From: an uncultured Collinsella sp. | GTDB lineage: Bacteria; Actinomycetota; Coriobacteriia; Coriobacteriales; Coriobacteriaceae | DNA length: 22,711 nt | Direction: 5' to 3' | Assembly: GCA_900754385.1 (NCBI GenBank) | Contig: CAAECP010000249.1 | Coordinates: 1-22,711, forward strand | In this document: piece by piece, positions 1 to 7,228 of the stretch | How the letters are laid out: each line of letters starts with the position of its first letter | Position numbering within the stretch: position 1 is the stretch's first letter | Notes under the pieces: generated by a model | Database searches by the model: none | What the model was told of the DNA's origin: nothing | What the model saw: the letters and a program-made list of their open reading frames with translations, nothing else | Translations under genes and position numbers: made by a program

Positions 1-956
1 CCGCTGGCGTCGAGGCGGCGTATGTCGGCGCGCTCGCTCGCGTAGCCTACAAAGAGCGAGATGCTGTTGCACACCACGTGCTTATCGACTAAGTCCAGCA
101 CAGCGTTGTCGACCATCTCGCGCAAGACGGTGTAGGCCTGTTCATAGGCATAGCCTTTCGAGAGCACCTGTCCTGTGGTAGTTGAGGTTGCCTGCGGGCG
201 ATAGGCCTGAATATCGGCGATAGTTGTCGGCTCGCGCCCGAAGGCGTGGTCGATGAGATACTCGGCATTGACGCCGAGCTCGTCGTAGAGCAGGTTTTCG
301 TCGAGCGCGGCGACGCCCATCAGATCGTAGACGCCGTATTTTTCGAGTCGTGCTGCCACGCCGGGCCCAATGCCCCAGATGTCGGTGATGGGGCGATGGG
401 GCCAGATCTCCTTGCGAAAGGTCTCGTCATCGAGTATGCCGATGCGGCTGGGTACGTGCTTGGCGGTAATGTCGAGTGCCACCTTGGCCTGGAATAGGTT
501 GGGGCCGATGCCAACCGTTGCCGTGATGCCGGTGCGCGCCAGGACCTCGTCGCGCAACATGCAGGCGAAGCCTTCAGCGTCGGTGTGATAGAGGTCCAGA
601 TAGGGCGTCACGTCGATAAAGCATTCGTCGATGGAGTAGACGTGCACGTCCTGTGGGCTGACGAATTCCAGATAGATACCGTAGATTTGCGCCGACACCT
701 CCATGTAGTGCTGCATGCGCGGTACGGCCTTGATGTAGTCGATACCGTCGGGAATCTCGAACAGGCGACAGCGGTTATGGATTCCGAGGTCTTTCATGGC
801 CTGTGTGATGGCAAGGCAGATGGTCGTGCGCCCGCGCGATTCGTCGGCAACGACCAGGTTGGTGGTGAGCGGGTCGAGCCCGCGGTCGACGCACTCGACG
901 CTGGCGTAGAACGTCTTGAGGTCGATGCAGATATAGGTGTGACGCTCGTGTCCCAC
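1..956 (-). CDS. Y-family (UmuC/ImpB-like) DNA polymerase, 3' end cut by window edge
   Basis: Encodes a translesion DNA polymerase of the UmuC/DinB superfamily; about 318 N-terminal residues are visible and the C-terminal part is outside the window. Seen: ICIDLKTFYASVE at residues 9-21, containing the first catalytic Asp (12), and VYSIDECFID around 107-116 with the second catalytic Asp-Glu pair (110-111). A helix-hairpin-helix-like stretch (DIWGIGPGVAARL) follows near residue 200. These are the palm and thumb hallmarks of the family. I chose the GTG at 956 because GGAGG lies 4 bases upstream. An in-frame ATG at 968 has no ribosome binding site of its own but is possible. The gene has its own promoter with a LexA-type box, which fits an SOS-induced polymerase. 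Family certain; the exact subfamily (UmuC, UvrX or DinB) is not. Confidence 0.9.
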   Translation of the reverse strand, partial: MGHERHTYICIDLKTFYASVECVDRGLDPLTTNLVVADESRGRTTICLAITQAMKDLGIHNRCRLFEIPDGIDYIKAVPRMQHYMEVSAQIYGIYLEFVSPQDVHVYSIDECFIDVTPYLDLYHTDAEGFACMLRDEVLARTGITATVGIGPNLFQAKVALDITAKHVPSRIGILDDETFRKEIWPHRPITDIWGIGPGVAARLEKYGVYDLMGVAALDENLLYDELGVNAEYLIDHAFGREPTTIADIQAYRPQATSTTTGQVLSKGYAYEQAYTVLREMVDNAVLDLVDKHVVCNSISLFVGYASERADIRRLDAS

Positions 957-985
957 GCGTCCTCCCATCAAACACATGTTCTTAT

Positions 986-999
986 CGAATACTTGTTCG
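986..999. promoter_or_regulatory. LexA-type SOS box
   Basis: Minus strand reads CGAACAAGTATTCG, which matches 9 of 10 fixed positions of the Gram-positive/actinobacterial LexA consensus CGAAC-N4-GTTCG. It is also flanked by the T and A of the longer mycobacterial form. It begins directly after the -10 hexamer of the polymerase promoter, where a bound repressor would block transcription. A LexA-controlled translesion polymerase is established biology; binding here is inferred. Confidence 0.75.
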
Positions 1000-1028
1000 A
1001 TAATACCCGCTCATCTGGACATCGTCAA
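1000..1028 (-). promoter_or_regulatory. Promoter of the Y-family polymerase
   Basis: On the minus strand TTGACG (1028-1023) is followed after exactly 17 bases by TATTAT (1005-1000). This is a near-consensus housekeeping promoter whose start point would fall at about 993, inside the LexA-type box. Confidence 0.7.
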
Positions 1029-1034
1029 AACCTG

Positions 1035-1064
1035 CCAAAAAGGGACTAGTTTGTTTTGGTAGGT
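1035..1064 (+). repeat. 30-bp intergenic repeat, left copy
   Basis: This 30-base stretch beginning CCAAAAAGGGAC and ending TTTTGGTAGGT is 26/30 identical to the reverse complement of 1766-1795, on the other side of the small gene at 1195-1719. With bases 1031-1040 (CCTGCCAAAA) it also forms a 10-bp stem with TTTTGGTAGG at 1054-1063. REP- or MITE-like; family not recognised. Confidence 0.65.
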
Positions 1065-1194
1065 ATGGTCGTGCGGCTGCATCGGGTTTTTTTAACGCAG
1101 CTCTAAAGAGTGCGAAACAGCTCGGAAAACCTTGCTTCGTAGCATGAGCCTAACAATCGATACCGCCTATACGCACGGAAGGGCTGTGGGAAAG

Positions 1195-1719
1195 ATGGTC
1201 AATTATGGGTTTGGTATGCCGACACGCTTGGTTGCGGATGGGGATGTGGCTCGCTGGTGCGGGCGATTGGTTGCCCACTATGGCGGCACTAAGGCACTGG
1301 TCGTGCTGGGAGGCGACAAGCACACGCGTGATGAGCTTGTCTCGGCGGCACTCGGCTCGCTTGATCGAGCTCTGCTCGAGCGCGTGCTTTTCCGCTGCGG
1401 CTCGGTTGAGGGCGACGGGGGAGACGAGCTGATCGACGAAGCCGTGGCCCTGGCGACCGACGAAGGGGTGGACTTTGTATTGGCGATTGGCGATGCCGAT
1501 ACTGCTGGCTTTGCGCGCGAACTCGCGCGTCGCATGGCGGCGCTCGATGCCGGCGAAGACGGTTTTGTCCCTTATGGATGCATTGTCTTGGAGGGCAAGG
1601 TGCCTGCTGTCGTGGGCGTCGGCGAGGTTCCCGTTTTTGCCATCATCGCGCCCGAACTGCTGGAGGGCATTGGGTCTCCTCTGCGTGAGTTGCTCGGCAG
1701 CGTGTGCGCCGCGGCGTAG
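1195..1719 (+). CDS. Short protein resembling the N-terminal domain of iron-containing alcohol dehydrogenase
   Basis: 174 residues from ATG 1195. The first residues, MVNYGFGMPTRLV, match the usual opening of iron-dependent alcohol/butanol dehydrogenases (N-F-x-PTR-x-x-FG), which is why I prefer this start to the ATG at 1144 and to an upstream start at 1132. A GGGAAAG lies just upstream. The body alternates strands and helices (ALVVLGGDKHTRDEL; VDFVLAIGDADTAGFARELA), like the dinucleotide-binding half of that family. However, the family's GGGS(x)xD loop is replaced by GDAD, and the C-terminal helical domain with the metal-binding Asp/His residues is absent (whole family members are about 380 residues). 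It may be a decayed remnant or a stand-alone domain with a new role. Nearest neighbours are unrelated in function. The coding frame is intact, with codon use like its neighbours. Confidence 0.6.
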   Translation: MVNYGFGMPTRLVADGDVARWCGRLVAHYGGTKALVVLGGDKHTRDELVSAALGSLDRALLERVLFRCGSVEGDGGDELIDEAVALATDEGVDFVLAIGDADTAGFARELARRMAALDAGEDGFVPYGCIVLEGKVPAVVGVGEVPVFAIIAPELLEGIGSPLRELLGSVCAAA

Positions 1720-1729
1720 TATTTGGCAT

Positions 1730-1795
1730 AAAGGGATGGGTTATTTTTGGTTGGTAAAGCGTTTGACCTGCCAAAATAAACCTGTCCCTTTTTGG
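1730..1795. repeat. Imperfect hairpin carrying the right copy of the 30-bp repeat
   Basis: Arms 1730-1755 (AAAGGGATGGGTTATTTTTG...) and 1766-1791 are complementary at 20 of 26 positions, around a 10-base loop. The right arm plus four bases (1766-1795) is the inverted counterpart of 1035-1064. It may also act as a transcription barrier between the short gene and pgi. Confidence 0.6.
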
Positions 1796-1918
1796 TCGGT
1801 TGCCGTTTGGGGGCCGATTGGCAACGCTCGCTGATTATAGTCTTGACCTGCGCTAGAATAGTGGCATCTGAATGTCCGGGCGCATGGAGGCGTGCGCCCG
1901 TATGCTGAGGAGGACTCT

Positions 1919-3613
1919 ATGGCAACTGTTGCCGCACCTATCGATGCTACGTCGACTGCCGCTTGGAAGGCACTCGAGGCTCATCAAGAGAAGCTCGAGG
2001 CTGAAGGTATCGACCTCAAGGCCTGGTTCGCCGCCGATGCCGAGCGCGTGAACAAGCTGAGCTTTGACGCCGGTGACCTGCACTTCGATCTGTCGAAGAA
2101 CCTGGTGACCGATGAGACCGTCAAGCTGCTGTGCGATCTTGCCCGCGAGGTGAAGCTCGAGGAGCGCCGCGACGCCATGTTCTCCGGCGAGCACATCAAC
2201 ACCACCGAGGACCGCGCCGTCCTGCACACCGCGCTGCGCCGCCCGGCAAGCGAGAAAGGCCAGCTCATCGTTGACGGCCAGGATGTCGTCGCCGACGTGC
2301 ACGAGGTCCTCGACCGCATGTATGCCTTCGCCGAGCGCGTGCGCTCCGGTGAGTGGAAGGGTGTTACCGGCAAAAAGATCGAGCACCTGGTGTCCATCGG
2401 CATCGGCGGCTCCGACCTGGGCCCGGTCATGGCTTACGAGGCCCTGCGTCCCTATGCCGACGCCGGTATCGACTGCCGCTACATCTCCAACATCGACCCC
2501 AACGACCAGGCCGAGAAGCTTAAGGGCTTGGATCCCGAGACCACGCTCGTGATCATCGTCTCCAAGACCTTCACCACGCTCGAGACCCTCACCAACGCCC
2601 GTGAGGTCAAGACCTGGATGCTCGAGCAGCTCAAGGCTCAGGGCGCCATCGATGGCTCCGATGAGCAGAACGCCGAGGCCGTGGCAAAGCACTTCGTCGC
2701 CGTTTCCACCGCACTCGAGAAGGTCGAGGCCTTCGGCATCGACCCCGCCAACGCCTTTGGTTTCTGGAATTGGGTCGGCGGCCGCTACTCCGTCGACTCC
2801 GCCGTGGGCCTGTCGCTGATCGTCGTGCTCGGCCCCGAGCGTTTCCAGCAGTTCCTTGAGGGCTTCCACGCCATCGACGAGTACTTCTGCAACACGCCGC
2901 TCGAGAACAATGCCGTCGCGCTGATGGGTCTGCTCAACGTCTGGTACGTCAACTTCTTCGGTTCCAAGAGCCATGCCGTGCTGCCGTACTGCCAGTACCT
3001 GCACCGTTTCCCGGCCTACCTGCAGCAGCTCACCATGGAGTCCAACGGCAAGCATGTCCGCTGGGACGGCAGCGCCGTGACCTCCGACACCGGTGAGATC
3101 TTCTGGGGCGAGCCCGGCACCAACGGCCAGCATGCCTTCTACCAGCTGCTGCACCAGGGCACCGTGGTGGTTCCGGCCGATTTCATCGCCTTCGCCAATA
3201 CTGCCAACCCTGCGACCGATAGCGGCCAGGACGTGCATGAGCTGTTCCTGGGCAACTTCCTGGCCCAGACCAAGGCGCTCGCCTTTGGCAAGACGGCCGA
3301 CGAGGTTCGTGCCGAGGGCACGCCCGAGCAGATCGTCCCGGCCCGTTGCTTTGAGGGCAACCGCCCGACGACCTCGATCTTCGGCGACACGCTGACCCCG
3401 TTTGCGCTCGGCGAGCTCATCGCCCTGTACGAGCACATCACGTTTGTCGAGGGCACGGTCTGGGGCATCGACTCCTACGACCAGTGGGGCGTCGAGCTGG
3501 GCAAGCAGCTTGCCAAGCAGATTACCCCGGCCTTCCACGACGACGCCGCCAAGGCCGAGCAGGACGCTTCGACCCAGGCGCTCATCGAGTTCTACCGCGC
3601 GCATCGCAAGTAG
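1919..3613 (+). CDS. pgi: Glucose-6-phosphate isomerase
   Basis: Cytosolic enzyme that interconverts glucose 6-phosphate and fructose 6-phosphate in glycolysis and gluconeogenesis. 564 residues from ATG 1919, chosen because AGGAGG lies 5 bases upstream; an in-frame GTG at 1892 has no such site. The sugar-phosphate isomerase fold is clear: phosphate-binding [13 protein letters not shown] near residue 160, [14 protein letters not shown] near 212, [19 protein letters not shown] near 281-299. Catalytic residues are visible: Glu374 in ESNGK, His405 in GTNGQHAF, and Lys529 in [11 protein letters not shown]. Full family length, ended by a strong terminator. It appears to be a single-gene unit. In this window it would be the entry point for glucose 6-phosphate released by the FrlB-like deglycase, although the two are not in the same operon. 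Confidence 0.98.
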   Translation: MATVAAPIDATSTAAWKALEAHQEKLEAEGIDLKAWFAADAERVNKLSFDAGDLHFDLSKNLVTDETVKLLCDLAREVKLEERRDAMFSGEHINTTEDRAVLHTALRRPASEKGQLIVDGQDVVADVHEVLDRMYAFAERVRSGEWKGVTGKKIEHLVSIGIGGSDLGPVMAYEALRPYADAGIDCRYISNIDPNDQAEKLKGLDPETTLVIIVSKTFTTLETLTNAREVKTWMLEQLKAQGAIDGSDEQNAEAVAKHFVAVSTALEKVEAFGIDPANAFGFWNWVGGRYSVDSAVGLSLIVVLGPERFQQFLEGFHAIDEYFCNTPLENNAVALMGLLNVWYVNFFGSKSHAVLPYCQYLHRFPAYLQQLTMESNGKHVRWDGSAVTSDTGEIFWGEPGTNGQHAFYQLLHQGTVVVPADFIAFANTANPATDSGQDVHELFLGNFLAQTKALAFGKTADEVRAEGTPEQIVPARCFEGNRPTTSIFGDTLTPFALGELIALYEHITFVEGTVWGIDSYDQWGVELGKQLAKQITPAFHDDAAKAEQDASTQALIEFYRAHRK

Positions 3614-3646
3614 TCGCTGCTGTTAACGCATCGCGCCTTATAGTCA

Positions 3647-3681
3647 GGGGCCCGTATCCTATCGGATGCGGGCCCCTTTGC
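3647..3681 (+). terminator. Rho-independent terminator of pgi
   Basis: GGGGCCCGTATCC and GGATGCGGGCCCC form a 13-bp stem (one G-U pair) around a TATC loop, followed by TTTGCTTTG. It lies 33 bases after the pgi stop, between the convergent pgi and VirD4-like genes. Confidence 0.85.
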
Positions 3682-3754
3682 TTTGCCGTAGTCCCGGGGT
3701 ACACGGCCTTTGTGGAACATCGCCGGGGCGCCGCGCACTGCGAGAACCCTGCGC

Positions 3755-5059
3755 CTAGATCTCGGCCTCCGCATGGCCTCGCTGCGCCTCGGGCAGCTCC
3801 CCGTAGAGCGGATGGTCTTCGAGCCTAAAGCGCTCGACCTGTTCGGGAGTGCGACCGCGTACAAAGAGCCACGAGCGATCGATTGGCGTCGCCATGAGCG
3901 TGCTGGGCAGCGCGTCGGCGCGGTCGGAAAACACCCGGGCACTCTCGGGATCCTGGAACGCCAGCACCAGATGCGTGTCGCAGTTGCCCATGATGGAGCG
4001 TGCGCGTGCCTCGCCATAGAGCGCATCGAGCTGGTTGGTCGACTGCAGCAGCAGCGTTGCCCAGATGTTGCGGCTTCGGATAATCGAGAGCACGTTGTCG
4101 ATCTGGGGGATCTGCAGATTTGCGAAGTCATCGAGCATAAAGCGCACGGGCACGGGCAGGCTGCCGTCGGGCTGCCTATCGGCCTCACGAATAAGGCCCA
4201 TAAACGCCTGCGAAATAAAGAGGCCGGTCAGCGGATCGAGATTGCGGTCAATATCGCTCACGGTTACAAACAGGGCGCAGGGGGTGTGTCCCATGGAAGC
4301 GAAGTCCACCTGATGGCACTCACGATAGAGCTGCGCCGCACCGTCGAATCCCAGACACATGACCTTTTCGGCAAGGATGCCGACGATGCTCGCGTGCATG
4401 CGCTCGGCATTTTGCGTAATGGCGTAGCGCCGCCATAGCGAGAGGGCATAGCTTTGGGGGTCGGTCGTGATCAGGTCGTCAAACAGTCGACCCGTGGCAC
4501 CGTCCTGCAGGTGCTCGATCAGCTTGATGACCGAGCTGATCGTCTGCTCGTCGGCGGGTAGCTGTTCGGTGACGTAGGCGATAAGACACGACAGCAGGTT
4601 TGCCGCCGCATGATCCCAAAAAGGCTGGTTGTTGTCCTCGATGGGGCAGATGGCCTTTGCTACCGAGAGGATGTCCTGCTGGTTGGGCCTGCCGTCCGCC
4701 TTGCGGCGAATGTGCCTTAGGGGGTTGTAGCCGCAGCGCTCGATGCCGGGCGCAAGGGCCGGGACGGTGTTGAGGTCGGCGAAGTTGAGACATTGCACGC
4801 GGTAACCGTGGGCTGCCAGCACGGGTCCCACTTCGCGACAGAGCATGCCTTTGGTGTCGAGCACGATGTAGCTTGCGTTCATTTGCAGCAGGTTGGGCTT
4901 GAGGACGTTTCGGGTCTTGCCGGCTCCCGAGGGGCCGATCACAAGTGCGTTGTTGTTGAGTCCCGTTTGGCGGGTGTCGCAGGAAAGCGTTCGATCCTTG
5001 GCGAGGATGGTGGACGATGCGGACTCAGATGCGGCGAGGCGGCTGGCGAGGTTAGACAT
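3755..5059 (-). CDS. VirD4/TraG-like coupling ATPase, soluble form
   Basis: 434 residues, a P-loop ATPase of the VirD4/TraG/TraD group, which normally bring DNA or protein cargo to type IV secretion channels. Seen: Walker A GPSGAGKT at 42-49, with IVLDTKG at 65-71; Walker B region RFMLDDFANL at 306-315 (usual form LDEFANL, here Asp for Glu); and LLLQSTNQLDALYG at 336-349, the usual Gln motif. The membrane segments that precede the P loop in conjugative coupling proteins are absent. The start (ATG 5059) has AAGGAGG upstream and overlaps the stop of the ClpP-like gene by 8 bases (ATGTCTAA), so the two are likely translationally coupled. No relaxase, VirB4 or pilus gene is nearby. It could be a relic of a conjugative element or part of an uncharacterised module. 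Confidence 0.9.
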   Translation of the reverse strand: MSNLASRLAASESASSTILAKDRTLSCDTRQTGLNNNALVIGPSGAGKTRNVLKPNLLQMNASYIVLDTKGMLCREVGPVLAAHGYRVQCLNFADLNTVPALAPGIERCGYNPLRHIRRKADGRPNQQDILSVAKAICPIEDNNQPFWDHAAANLLSCLIAYVTEQLPADEQTISSVIKLIEHLQDGATGRLFDDLITTDPQSYALSLWRRYAITQNAERMHASIVGILAEKVMCLGFDGAAQLYRECHQVDFASMGHTPCALFVTVSDIDRNLDPLTGLFISQAFMGLIREADRQPDGSLPVPVRFMLDDFANLQIPQIDNVLSIIRSRNIWATLLLQSTNQLDALYGEARARSIMGNCDTHLVLAFQDPESARVFSDRADALPSTLMATPIDRSWLFVRGRTPEQVERFRLEDHPLYGELPEAQRGHAEAEI

Positions 5060-5669
5060 GGGCGACCTCCTTGGTGGTCGAGAGGATTTCGTGGGCAAAG
5101 CCGAGCTCGACGGCGCGCTCAGCCGAAAGGTAGGTGTCTTTTGCAGTGAGGGACTGGATGCGCTTGGGCGTGAGGTCGCTGCGGTCCGAGAGGATTTGCG
5201 TGAGGGTCTTGCGGGTCTGCATGAGACGCCGGCTGGTTTCCTGCAGCGCAAGTGCCGAGCCGCCTGCCCCCTGGGGGATCAGCGGGTCGTGAATCATGAG
5301 CTCTGCATGGGGCGCCATACGGCGATCGTCGCCGCCCATAAAGATCACGGCGCCCATGGACGCGGCGAATTCCAGGCAGACGGTGCGGATGGGGCACGAT
5401 GCGAGGCGCATGGCGTCATAGATCGCAAGGCCCGATCGCACGCTTCCGCCGGCGCTGGCGACAAATATGGTGATGGGGCGGCTGGGGTCGGTGGCATCGA
5501 GCAGGCGGATCTGCTGGCATAGGTCGTGGGCCATCGGGGTTTCGATGTTTCCCATGACGGAGAGCTCGCGACGGGCGAGCATCTCATCGTAAATGCTGGT
5601 GAGCGTGATACCTCGGGCGGATTCACGCATGGTGAGGGGGCTGATGATGGGGGAATGATTGGTGTCCAT
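5052..5669 (-). CDS. ClpP-like serine protease
   Basis: 205 residues, close to the usual ClpP length of about 195-210. Seen: SAGGSVRSG at 72-80 (oxyanion/substrate loop, NSPGGSVTAG in ClpP), the nucleophile Ser104 in FAASMGAVIF, His127 in HAELMIHDP, and Asp178 in KDTYLSAERAVELGF. The full Ser-His-Asp triad is therefore present in ClpP order and spacing. The start ATG 5669 is set by AAAGGAG six bases upstream; the longer frame to 5717 lacks a ribosome binding site. No Clp ATPase gene lies beside it. Instead the following gene, overlapping by 8 bases, is a VirD4-like ATPase. The housekeeping clpP normally sits with tig and clpX, so this is an accessory paralogue, as seen in phages and integrative elements. 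Confidence 0.92.
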   Translation of the reverse strand: MDTNHSPIISPLTMRESARGITLTSIYDEMLARRELSVMGNIETPMAHDLCQQIRLLDATDPSRPITIFVASAGGSVRSGLAIYDAMRLASCPIRTVCLEFAASMGAVIFMGGDDRRMAPHAELMIHDPLIPQGAGGSALALQETSRRLMQTRKTLTQILSDRSDLTPKRIQSLTAKDTYLSAERAVELGFAHEILSTTKEVAHV

Positions 5670-5732
5670 GAGGACTCCTTTCTGTTGGTGGTGTTGTGGA
5701 ATAGAGTCGCTGCCCACGGAGGGGCTGGCGGG

Positions 5733-6623
5733 CTACAGGGTTCGTCCGAGCCTGAGATCGAGCTCGGTTGTGGGGCAGGCTGCCTGTTCGTGCGGCTCGC
5801 AAGCGCCAAGGGCTCCAAAGCGATGGAGCGTTGCGACGGGCGTGGTGTAGGCGAGCCGCAGCTGATGCTCGACAGGGGCACATCCGTCTTTTTTGTAATG
5901 AGCCGCGTAGTACTGCGCGATGCTGGCGTTCATCTCGCTGCCATTGCGATGGCGCTCAAACTGGCGTCTGCAGGTCTCGATGATCTTTGCTACCGACTTG
6001 GGTGCCGTCGCGGGAACAAGGGCGAGATAGCCCTCAAATAGCTCGTTGATGCTCAGGAGGCACAGCAGGTCGATCAGCGTCCTTATGGCTGCTCCCTCGG
6101 CGGAAAAGTGCGCGGTCATGCGGTTATATCGGTTGCGGTCGACGATGGCCGCATGGGGTCTTGGAGTTTTCTGCCCCGTGGTCCCGGGCTTTTGCCGCGC
6201 CTGTGTATTGAGCTCGACGTTGCAGCGCTTGAGGCCGTCCAACGGAAGGAACAGTGCGGTGCGCAGGGTGTTCCGCTTGCTTTCGAGTTCATGACGCTCG
6301 TCGGGTTCCCATTCGAGCTTGAGTTTCGTGTCGAGTGCCGTAAGCATATGGGCTAGGCAGCCTACGGTAAGAACGTACGAATCGTTGTCGCGTTTTGGGG
6401 CATAGGGGTCTGTCAGCTTGCGAATGTCGGGGTCGCCCATGATCTTTGTGCAGCGCTTCAGCAGTTGAGGGTGGTCGGCCAAGATCGTCGCGAGCGGTAG
6501 CGACGCGTAGTTCTTGATGGTCGCGGCGGCAAAGGCGGCGTCATATTCGTTTGCATATGCTCGCTCAATGCGGGCATCCAGAATGCTTTTCTTATCGCCG
6601 TCTTCAGCGTGGTGGTTTGTCAT
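5733..6623 (-). CDS. Unrecognised protein, first gene of the ClpP/VirD4-like operon
   Basis: 296 residues; I do not recognise the family. It is mostly predicted helical and charged, with no signal peptide or membrane segment. A central basic, Pro-rich stretch (TQARQKPGTTGQKTPRPHA, about 145-163) separates two helical parts. The second part contains a leucine-rich run (TLIDLLCLLSINELFEGYLAL) and a C-terminal helix-rich tail. The ATG at 6623 is preferred because GGAGAAG lies just upstream. The frame stays open to 6779, but that extension would code for a His-rich stretch and has no ribosome binding site. It lies 63 bases upstream of the ClpP-like gene on the same strand, so it is likely co-transcribed. 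It could be an adaptor or substrate of that protease, but this is only a guess. Confidence 0.7.
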   Translation of the reverse strand: MTNHHAEDGDKKSILDARIERAYANEYDAAFAAATIKNYASLPLATILADHPQLLKRCTKIMGDPDIRKLTDPYAPKRDNDSYVLTVGCLAHMLTALDTKLKLEWEPDERHELESKRNTLRTALFLPLDGLKRCNVELNTQARQKPGTTGQKTPRPHAAIVDRNRYNRMTAHFSAEGAAIRTLIDLLCLLSINELFEGYLALVPATAPKSVAKIIETCRRQFERHRNGSEMNASIAQYYAAHYKKDGCAPVEHQLRLAYTTPVATLHRFGALGACEPHEQAACPTTELDLRLGRTL

Positions 6624-7228
6624 AGCTTCTCCAATCGGTTGATGTTCGTGCTGTTTGTTGATGTGTTGGTTGTCGTGAGTGATGTGCTTGCCGTGGGTGA
6701 TGTGCTGACGTTGGGGTGCTATGCGGTTTTCAATGAGCCCGTGAGGCAGTTGCTGCAGGGGCGGGATGGAACGGCCCATGCAAGGCGGAAGGCATCGTGC
6801 TCAAAATCGAGACAGCAATGCCCTGGGCGCCTCACATGTGGCAGTTACCTCATTAAGTTGTCATTGCGTTTGGGGTTGTACTTTGCCGATCTTCCTTCTC
6901 TTACACGCTGAAAACTGAAACTGAATATGCTCGATCAAACGATGACCATCGGAGCGGTCATCTTTAAAGTACGTTCGTTTTGCTGATTTGACAAGACTAA
7001 TTTTGAAATTTCTTTTCTACGGGGTGAAACGAGGTTCGTGGAACGGTCGCGCTTGGTGTCACCAGCTATGTATGTGGTGGCTCAGCGTTTGGCTGGAACG
7101 ATTGAGCCCCGAGATGGCGTCCCGTTCATGTTCGGGACAATATGACTTTTTACCCGTTGCAGACAGAGCCGCCGTGGGTGTTCTGTATGATGGCTCAGAC
7201 AAGGTTGTTCAATGACAGGGAGGCATAT
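6624..7228. other. 605-bp gap between divergent genes, regulatory region without a convincing gene
   Basis: AT-richer than its surroundings. It must hold the promoter of the minus-strand operon starting at 6623 and that of the HAD gene starting at 7229. Visible structures: two adjacent 18-bp direct repeats at 6672-6707; a 7-bp inverted repeat GATGACC/GGTCATC at 6941-6962; and a palindrome GTCCCG-N8-CGGGAC at 7119-7138. A weak minus-strand promoter could be TTGTCA (6993-6988), 17 bases, TACTTT (6970-6965). The open frames here (6609-6911 and 6988-7215, plus strand) have no ribosome binding site and no recognisable protein character. Confidence 0.5.
6672..6707. repeat. Two tandem 18-bp direct repeats
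   Basis: GTCGTGAGTGATGTGCTT (6672-6689) is followed directly by GCCGTGGGTGATGTGCTG (6690-6707), 15 of 18 positions identical. They lie about 50-85 bases upstream of the 6623 start, in the likely leader or promoter of the minus-strand operon. Confidence 0.55.

Noticed and set aside
1853..3604. 583-codon open frame antisense to pgi
   Set aside because: It mirrors pgi, which has all family motifs. The frame is open only because of the GC-rich codon pattern; it shows no ribosome binding site and has Val/Gly/Leu-rich composition without motifs.
3755..6623. Active integrative conjugative element
   Set aside because: No relaxase, VirB4, integrase or attachment-site repeats are seen; pgi and the HAD genes border the operon directly.
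6672..6707. Possible CRISPR or iteron array
   Set aside because: Only two units without spacers and no cas or rep gene in the window.
6609..7215. Two plus-strand frames in the divergent gap (100 and 75 codons)
   Set aside because: No ribosome binding site; Cys/Trp-rich or repeat-derived sequence without protein character.
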